From NCBI GenBank assembly GCA_017390245.1, contig JAFPCE010000049.1:1-10187 (forward strand): a stretch of DNA of 10,187 bases. Direction: 5' to 3'. Made by a program: the position numbers and the translations under genes. Positions 5,745 to 10,187 of this stretch are shown one piece after another. Within the stretch, counting starts at the first letter, position 1, and each line of letters begins with the position of its first letter. The notes under the pieces are model-generated. The model was not told the origin of the DNA, made no database searches, and was given only the letters and a program-made list of their open reading frames with translations. Source of the DNA: Selenomonadaceae bacterium. GTDB lineage: Bacteria > Bacillota > Negativicutes > Selenomonadales > Selenomonadaceae.

Positions 5745-7798
5745 GCAAGACTTTATTATTAGAAATTGGTACTGAGGAAGTTCCAGCACATGTAATGCCT
5801 GGTATTCTTGCTCAGCTGAAGGAAAATGCTGAAAAGGCTTTCAGCGATCTCCGCATTGAATATAAAAGCGTCCGTACTGTAGGTACGCCTCGCCGTACTG
5901 CCCTTCTGGTGGAGGGCCTGGCAGAGCGCCAGGCTGACCTTTCTAAGGAAAACCGCGGTCCTGCTGTTAATATCGCTTTTGATGCTGAGGGCAATCCTTC
6001 CAAGGCTGCCCAGGGCTTTGCCAGAGGCCAGGGCGTAGATCCAAAGGATCTGGTAACCAAGGATGGCTATGTTTATGCTATGGTGCATGAGGTTGGCGGC
6101 AATACTGCTGATTTGTTAGGCGAGGCCCTTACTGGTCTTATTAATGGCCTTAATTTCCCTAACAATATGCACTGGGCTGACCTCGATTATAAATTCATCC
6201 GTCCATTGCGCTGGATTGTAGCTCTCTATGGCAGTGATGTCATTGACCTGGAGGTTGCTAATGTTAAGTCTGGCAATGTTTCCCGTGGCCACCGCTTCCT
6301 GTCTCAGGGTGATTTTACCATTAGCTCTGCAGATGAGTACGAGAAGGCTTGTGAGGAGCAGTTTGTTATCGTTGACCAGCAGAAGCGCTGTGAGATGATC
6401 CGCCAGCAGATTGCTGAGGTAGCTGCTGCTAATGGCGGCAAGGCTGAGGTTAATGAGGAGCTCTTAGAAGAGGTTCTTTATCTGGTAGAGTATCCAACTG
6501 CCCTGTGCGGCAAGTTTGATGAGAAATACCTGAAGCTGCCTGCTGAGGCTGTTATTACCCCAATGCGTGACCATCAGAGATATTTCCCTGTATTAAAGGA
6601 TGGACAGCTTTTGCCACTCTTTATCACCATCCGCAATGGCGGCAAGGAGCATTTAGAGGTTGTACAGCATGGTAATGAGCGCGTTCTGCGGGCCCGCTTA
6701 GAGGATGCACAGTTCTTCTTTGATGAGGATAGAAAGAAGTCCTTAGAGCAGCATGGTGACAAGCTGAAGACTGTTGTGTTCCAGGAGGGCTTAGGCTCTA
6801 TTTATGACAAGGCACAGCGTCTGGTAGCTTTGTCTGAGTATATTGCTGATGAGCTTAAGGTTTCTGCTGAGGATAAAGAGAATGCTATGCGTGCAGCTAA
6901 GCTGGCTAAGGCAGATCTGGTTACTGGCATGGTTTGCGAGTTCACTGAGCTGCAGGGTATCATGGGCCGTGAGTATGCAAAGTTAGATGGCGAAAAGGCA
7001 GCAGTAGCCCAGGCTATTGATGAGCATTATATGCCTCGCTTTGCTGGTGATGCCCAGCCTGCTTCTGCAGTTGGCCGCATTGTATCTCTGGCTGATAAGA
7101 TTGATAATCTGGTTGCTACCTTCAGCCGCGGACTGATTCCAACTGGTTCCCAGGATCCATTTGGCCTGCGCCGCCAGGCTCTGGGTGTAGTAAATATGCT
7201 GGGTGAAGCTAAGTACCATGTATCATTAAGTGGCTTAGTGGCAAAGGCTATGGAGCTGTTAAAGATAACTGATGCCAAGGCGCAGGAAAAGATGCAGGCT
7301 GATGTGGCTGACTTTATGAAGCTGCGTCTGAAGAATGTATTGTCTGATGCTGACATCCGCTATGATGTTGTAGATGCTGTATTTGCTGATATTGATGATA
7401 TCTATGGTGTAATGCTCCGGGCTGAGGCAGTGAATGAGGCTGTGAAGCAGGATATGGACAAGACTGTACAGGCCTTTGTCCGTGCTGGTAACATTGCCCG
7501 CAAGGCTGAGGATTCTGCTAAGATAGATGTATCCATATTTGCTGAGCAGGTAGAAAAGGATCTCTATGCTGCTTACCAGACTGCTCAGGCAGAGGCTGAA
7601 AAGGCTGAAGCTGCCTGTGATTATGCTGGTGCTATCGCTGCTTTAGCTGCTATGTCTCCTGCTATTGATGCTTTCTTTGATGGCGTTATGGTTATGGACA
7701 AGGATGCAGCTGTAAAGGCTAACCGCGTTGGCCTCTTAAAGCTGGTGGATGCAGAGATTGCGAAGATTGCTGATTTCAGCAAGATTGTCCTGGCGTAA
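5741..7798 (+). CDS. glyS: Glycyl-tRNA synthetase beta subunit
   Basis: A 685-residue beta subunit, which binds tRNA-Gly and is needed for aminoacylation by the alpha2beta2 enzyme. Visible family segments are LLLEIGTEEVPA (5-16), VGTPRRTALL (47-56), FIRPLRWIVALYG (152-164), ITPMRDHQRYFPV (272-284), GNERVLRARLEDAQFFFDED (311-330), KADLVTGMVCEFTELQGIMG (390-409, HD-like region) and PTGSQDPFGLRRQ (467-479). The C-terminal part is helical and Ala/Glu-rich, as expected for the anticodon-binding-like domain. Length is typical. The ATG overlaps the glyQ stop by 4 nt, and AAGGGGAA lies just upstream. Both glyQ and glyS favour T-ending codons more than recO does, consistent with high expression. The unit ends in a strong terminator. 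Confidence 0.98.
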   Translation: MSKTLLLEIGTEEVPAHVMPGILAQLKENAEKAFSDLRIEYKSVRTVGTPRRTALLVEGLAERQADLSKENRGPAVNIAFDAEGNPSKAAQGFARGQGVDPKDLVTKDGYVYAMVHEVGGNTADLLGEALTGLINGLNFPNNMHWADLDYKFIRPLRWIVALYGSDVIDLEVANVKSGNVSRGHRFLSQGDFTISSADEYEKACEEQFVIVDQQKRCEMIRQQIAEVAAANGGKAEVNEELLEEVLYLVEYPTALCGKFDEKYLKLPAEAVITPMRDHQRYFPVLKDGQLLPLFITIRNGGKEHLEVVQHGNERVLRARLEDAQFFFDEDRKKSLEQHGDKLKTVVFQEGLGSIYDKAQRLVALSEYIADELKVSAEDKENAMRAAKLAKADLVTGMVCEFTELQGIMGREYAKLDGEKAAVAQAIDEHYMPRFAGDAQPASAVGRIVSLADKIDNLVATFSRGLIPTGSQDPFGLRRQALGVVNMLGEAKYHVSLSGLVAKAMELLKITDAKAQEKMQADVADFMKLRLKNVLSDADIRYDVVDAVFADIDDIYGVMLRAEAVNEAVKQDMDKTVQAFVRAGNIARKAEDSAKIDVSIFAEQVEKDLYAAYQTAQAEAEKAEAACDYAGAIAALAAMSPAIDAFFDGVMVMDKDAAVKANRVGLLKLVDAEIAKIADFSKIVLA

Positions 7799-7822
7799 GC
7801 TGGATTTTAATTTCAAATACAG

Positions 7823-7852
7823 AGACTGCTGCTTTGGCGGCAGTCTTTTTTT
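7823..7852 (+). terminator. Intrinsic terminator of glyQS
   Basis: GACTGCTGC (7824-7832), loop TTTG, GCGGCAGTC (7837-7845) with one wobble, then seven T residues (7846-7852). It begins about 25 bp after the glyS stop. Confidence 0.92.
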
Positions 7853-7854
7853 GC

Positions 7855-7885
7855 AAAAAAATAAGCACAGCTGCCATAGCTGTAC
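7855..7885 (-). terminator. Second, distal minus-strand terminator
   Basis: Read on the minus strand, an 8-bp stem (7885-7878 with 7872-7865) with a 5-nt loop is followed by TTATTTTTTT. On the minus strand the second pair is a G·U wobble; on the plus strand the same position is a C/A mismatch. This favours function for leftward transcripts. It backs up the terminator at 7948-7979 and shields glyS from antisense reading. Confidence 0.6.
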
Positions 7886-7947
7886 CTTTAGTGATTTTTA
7901 GAAAAATTTTATGGATAAAGAAGTTTTCAGAAAAGAAGCATTTAAAC

Positions 7948-7979
7948 AAAAAAAAGAGCCGCTCCAGGAGCAGCTCTTT
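7948..7979 (-). terminator. Intrinsic terminator of the small minus-strand gene
   Basis: On the minus strand, AAAGAGC and GCTCTTT arms plus an inner GAGC/GCTC helix, with one mismatch (7960/7972) and a CTG loop, are followed by eight T residues (complement of A 7948-7955). It starts 16 bp beyond the stop codon of the 69-residue gene. Confidence 0.88.
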
Positions 7980-7995
7980 AAGAGATATCTTGTAA

Positions 7996-8205
7996 TTATT
8001 TTACTACCTGTGCCAGGGTTGCTGCAACAGACTTGCTCATAATGTCAAGAGCAGTGTCTACAGCCTTGAGGTATAAAAGACCTGCATCAGATACGCCACG
8101 GCCATTTGCTACAGCGTTTAAGTCAATATACTCATGGGTAGGCAGCTTGCTGCGCTCTTCCTGGATTTTTTCTTTTAAGATAGCTTCGATTTCTGCTTGA
8201 GTCAT
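7996..8205 (-). CDS. Hypothetical small protein (69 aa)
   Basis: I do not recognise this protein. It begins MTQAEIEAILKEKIQEER, a charged helix, continues with LPTHEYIDLNAVANGRGVSD, and ends in a more hydrophobic helix (LLYLKAVDTALDIMSKSVAATL). It has no Cys or Trp, no signal peptide and no clear membrane span, so a small cytosolic helical protein is likely. It is surely a real gene: GAGGGGAG (complement of 8214-8221) lies 8 nt before the ATG, an extended -10 promoter (TGCTATAAT, complement of 8241-8249) lies upstream, and a strong terminator follows. It is a single-gene unit, convergent with glyS and divergent from dgt. No function can be inferred from context. Confidence 0.85.
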   Translation of the reverse strand: MTQAEIEAILKEKIQEERSKLPTHEYIDLNAVANGRGVSDAGLLYLKAVDTALDIMSKSVAATLAQVVK

Positions 8206-8240
8206 GTGAAATTCTCCCCTCTAAATACATAATTAAGGTA

Positions 8241-8272
8241 ATTATAGCATATTTTTTTTGCAGATGTGTAAA
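8241..8272 (-). promoter_or_regulatory. Extended -10 promoter of the small minus-strand gene
   Basis: On the minus strand TGCTATAAT (complement of 8241-8249) is a perfect extended -10. TTTACA (complement of 8267-8272) is a 5-of-6 -35 match, but at 20 nt. An extended -10 can act with a poorly placed -35. It lies about 36 nt before the start codon. Confidence 0.75.
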
Positions 8273-8385
8273 ATTTTTTAGAAATTCATAGGAACATGGC
8301 AGGTCGGTGTCGAAAGATACATATAACAAATAATTTCTATCCAGTTTATGCTGAATTTATATCTATATTGTATATCAAGTGAGAT

Positions 8386-8401
8386 AAAGCTGCAGAGCTT
8401 T
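8386..8401 (+). repeat. Small hairpin in the dgt leader
   Basis: AAAGCT (8386-8391), loop GCAG, AGCTTT (8396-8401): a perfect 6-bp stem 11 nt before the dgt ribosome binding site. It lacks a T run, so it is not a terminator. A role in translation or RNA stability is only possible. I could not find a convincing promoter for dgt in 8206-8427. Confidence 0.35.
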
Positions 8402-8427
8402 GCTTGTGGCATGGAGGTGGCAATATA

Positions 8428-9429
8428 ATGATGCTGATACGTGAAAGAACTGAAGCTATGGAATATGAAAATCTGGCTGTCTGGGCTACCAAGAGCATGG
8501 AAGCTTCCAGGGAAGTACCTATTCAGGAGTGCGATTTCCGGACTAAATTTCAAAGGGACAGAGACAGGATTATTCATTCCAAGGCATTTCGCCGGCTGAA
8601 GCATAAAACCCAGGTGTTCATAGTTTCTGGGGATCATTACCGTACCCGTATGACCCACAGCCTGGAGGTAGCACAGATAGCCAGGACTATTGCCAGAAGC
8701 CTGAGATTAAATGAAGATTTGACGGAGGCCATTGCTCTGGGCCATGATGTAGGCCATACAGCTTTTGGCCATTCCGGGGAGGCGGCTTTGTCAGAGCTGA
8801 CAGGCCACTTTGCTCATAATGAGCAGAGCCTGCGGGTGGTGCGTTATCTGGAGAAAAATGGTGAGGGGCTGAATCTGACCAAAGAGGTGCAGGATGGCAT
8901 CGTGCATCACTGTGGCAAGGCCTCAGCTGCTACCCCAGAGGGGAGAATCGTCCACTGGGCGGATCGCATTGCTTATCTCTGTCATGATTTTGATGACGGC
9001 ATGCGGGCAGGCTTTTTAGGCCCACAGGATCTGCCCAGGGAAGTACAGGAGCGTATAGGTACCAGCACGTCACAAATGATAACAGCCATGGTTTCAGATA
9101 TGATTTTATCATCTGAGGTGGCTAAGGATATAGTATTATCTGAGCCTATGCATGAGGCTATGGGTATTTTCCGGAAATTTATGTTTAAAAATGTCTATCA
9201 TTCGGAAAAGCTGACCAAGGAGCGTGCCCAGGCTGTATTTGTGCTGCAGCAGCTCTATAGTTATTTTATGGAGCACAGTGACAAGCTGCCAGAGGAGTTT
9301 TTGCAGCGGCAGGAACGCTGGGGCTTGCAGCAGACTGTGGTGGATTATGTGGCTGGTCTGACAGACAGCTACGCAGTACAGCTTTTCGGGGATATCTACA
9401 TTCCACCAGTTGGGCTGATGGTCAAGTAA
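8428..9429 (+). CDS. dgt: HD-domain deoxyguanosinetriphosphate triphosphohydrolase-like protein
   Basis: A 333-residue dNTP triphosphohydrolase that splits dNTPs (dGTP in the namesake enzyme) to deoxynucleoside and triphosphate, helping set dNTP pools. The metal-binding HD set is visible: H77 in MTHSLEVAQIAR, H106-D107 in ALGHDVGHTAFGH, and D179 in HWADRIAYLCHDFDD. Other family segments are FRRLKHKTQVF (54-64) and HNEQSLRVV (130-138). Length fits the shorter dGTPase-like family. I place the start at ATG 8428 because GGAGGTG (8413-8419) lies 8 nt upstream; the longer frame from TTG 8404 would contain that site, and ATG 8431 is a close alternative. The substrate range cannot be read from the sequence. 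The dgt-dnaG order recurs in Bacillota, but here a terminator separates the two genes. Confidence 0.94.
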   Translation: MMLIRERTEAMEYENLAVWATKSMEASREVPIQECDFRTKFQRDRDRIIHSKAFRRLKHKTQVFIVSGDHYRTRMTHSLEVAQIARTIARSLRLNEDLTEAIALGHDVGHTAFGHSGEAALSELTGHFAHNEQSLRVVRYLEKNGEGLNLTKEVQDGIVHHCGKASAATPEGRIVHWADRIAYLCHDFDDGMRAGFLGPQDLPREVQERIGTSTSQMITAMVSDMILSSEVAKDIVLSEPMHEAMGIFRKFMFKNVYHSEKLTKERAQAVFVLQQLYSYFMEHSDKLPEEFLQRQERWGLQQTVVDYVAGLTDSYAVQLFGDIYIPPVGLMVK

Positions 9430-9545
9430 TCCAGCAGATTTGACTAAACAGCTGTAAATGATTATAATTAAATTTCAATGGAAAAATTTATCTAATTTTT
9501 GCTAAAAAAGAGGATTTTAAAATTTTTTGTTGAATATTTGTGAGG

Positions 9546-9580
9546 AAAGGCTCTGCTAGAGAGTAGAGCCTTTTGATTTT
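9546..9580 (+). terminator. Intrinsic terminator after dgt
   Basis: A 12-bp stem (9546-9557 with 9562-9573, one wobble) with AGAG loop, followed by a T-rich tract (TTTT, then GATTTT and CTTTT). It lies about 115 bp after the dgt stop, so dnaG needs its own promoter. Confidence 0.88.
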
Positions 9581-9631
9581 CTTTTCCTTTTTTCGTAATA
9601 AATAAAGGAAATGAGGGAATAAACTAGAATT

Positions 9632-9648
9632 AATATATGTAATATATT
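9632..9648. repeat. AT-rich inverted repeat upstream of dnaG
   Basis: AATATAT (9632-9638) and ATATATT (9642-9648) are perfect inverted arms around GTA, within 50 nt of the dnaG start. It may be a protein site or part of the promoter region. I could not assign confident -35 and -10 boxes in 9581-9680. Low-complexity A/T sequence makes such repeats common by chance. Confidence 0.3.
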
Positions 9649-9680
9649 CTTGTGGTAACTGACGAAAGAGGTTGAGGTTC

Positions 9681-10187
9681 ATGGCTGAGTTTGGCTTTAT
9701 GTCAAAGGAATTTGTAGAGCAGGTCAGAAGCTCAGCGGATATTGTGAAGATAGTTTCGCAGTATGTGAGCCTCAAACGCAAGGGTGACAGGTTCTGGGGA
9801 TGCTGTCCTTTTCATCAGGAGAAAACCCCGTCTTTTTCTGTTAAGCCTGATGGCGGATTTTTCTATGGTTTTGGCTGCCATGTAGGGGGCAATGTCTTTA
9901 AATTCGTTTCCCTGCAGGAGAATGTGAAGTACTTTGAGGCTGTGGCCATGGTGGCAGAGCAGCTGAATATACCACTGCCACAGAAGGAACGCACGCCAGA
10001 GGAGATGGCCAGGGATAAGCTGAAGGATGAGCTGTATCAGGTAAATGAAATGGCAGGGAAGTTTTTCCATAACTGTCTGACCATGACCCGCTATGGCCAG
10101 CCTGGGCTGGAGTATTTTCATAGCAGAGGCATAACAGATGAGATTATCCAGGAGTTTTCCCTGGGGTTTGCCCCAGATGAATGGGAT
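9681..10187 (+). CDS. dnaG: DNA primase, N-terminal part (runs off window end)
   Basis: The first 169 residues of DnaG, which makes RNA primers at the replication fork with the DnaB-type helicase. Residues about 10-100 are the CHC2 zinc-binding domain (FVEQVRSSADIVKIVSQYV, then CCPFHQEKTPSFSV at 41-54 and FFYGFGCHVGGNVFKFV at 60-76), and the catalytic core begins near residue 120. The family zinc set is C-x2-H-x17-C-x2-C. Here C42, H45 and C66 are present, but position 63 is Gly (codon GGT, 9867-9869) instead of Cys; a spare Cys (C41) and His (H67) lie next to the site. The ATG at 9681 has AGAGG (9667-9671) 9 nt upstream. The rest of the gene, and probably rpoD, would lie beyond the window. 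Confidence 0.96.
   Translation, partial: MAEFGFMSKEFVEQVRSSADIVKIVSQYVSLKRKGDRFWGCCPFHQEKTPSFSVKPDGGFFYGFGCHVGGNVFKFVSLQENVKYFEAVAMVAEQLNIPLPQKERTPEEMARDKLKDELYQVNEMAGKFFHNCLTMTRYGQPGLEYFHSRGITDEIIQEFSLGFAPDEWD

Noticed and set aside
8308..8314. TGTCGAA, a match to the Spo0A box core, upstream of dgt
   Set aside because: A single 7-base match is expected by chance every few kilobases when both strands are counted, and there is no second site or promoter nearby.
9732..10121. 129-codon minus-strand frame at the right end
   Set aside because: It is antisense to dnaG, whose plus-strand protein has unmistakable primase motifs.
1..10187. CRISPR arrays, tRNA or rRNA genes, insertion-sequence ends
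   Set aside because: I saw no regularly spaced direct repeats, no cloverleaf-like sequence with a T-arm, and no paired terminal repeats with target duplications.

Overview
The window looks like a core chromosomal region of an anaerobic Bacillota. Class Negativicutes (Selenomonas, Phascolarctobacterium and Acidaminococcus relatives) is my best guess, but no genus can be named from sequence alone. The grounds are the gene order phoH - ybeY/era - recO - glyQ - glyS - dgt - dnaG, two-subunit (alpha/beta) glycyl-tRNA synthetase genes behind a glycine T-box leader, strong Shine-Dalgarno sites, frequent TTG starts, and simple hairpin plus T-run terminators.

Layout. Positions 1-1061 are accessory. 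The 3' end of a PD-(D/E)XK (Rpn-type) putative transposase/nuclease closes at a strong terminator. After a roughly 330-bp stretch with no convincing gene comes a single-gene unit for an 83-residue protein whose first 18 residues match the double-glycine leader of bacteriocin and pheromone precursors. Positions about 1080-4590 hold phoH, a single reading frame fusing the YbeY endoribonuclease to the Era GTPase, and recO: ribosome maturation, RNA metabolism and DNA repair. Positions 4593-7852 are a separate glycine-responsive unit: sigma-A promoter, complete T-box riboswitch with a GGC specifier, glyQ, glyS (4-nt overlap) and a terminator. Positions 7855-8275 hold a small minus-strand gene of unknown function with its own promoter and two minus-strand terminators. 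Positions 8428-9580 hold dgt (HD-domain dNTP triphosphohydrolase) and its terminator. At 9681 dnaG (primase) begins and runs off the end.

How it works together. Most of the window supports translation (glycine charging, 16S rRNA maturation by YbeY and Era) and DNA synthesis (dNTP control by Dgt, priming by DnaG, repair by RecO).

The points most worth a second look are: (i) the orphan double-glycine-leader peptide; (ii) the phoH start, where a strong Shine-Dalgarno lies 24 nt from a TTG start but a perfect 6-bp hairpin in between would shorten the gap to 8 nt; (iii) the YbeY-Era fusion, with a possible internal start for free Era; (iv) DnaG, where the third zinc-ligand cysteine is glycine; (v) the conserved-looking but unidentified 69-residue minus-strand gene. 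I do not see a complete new multi-gene system.
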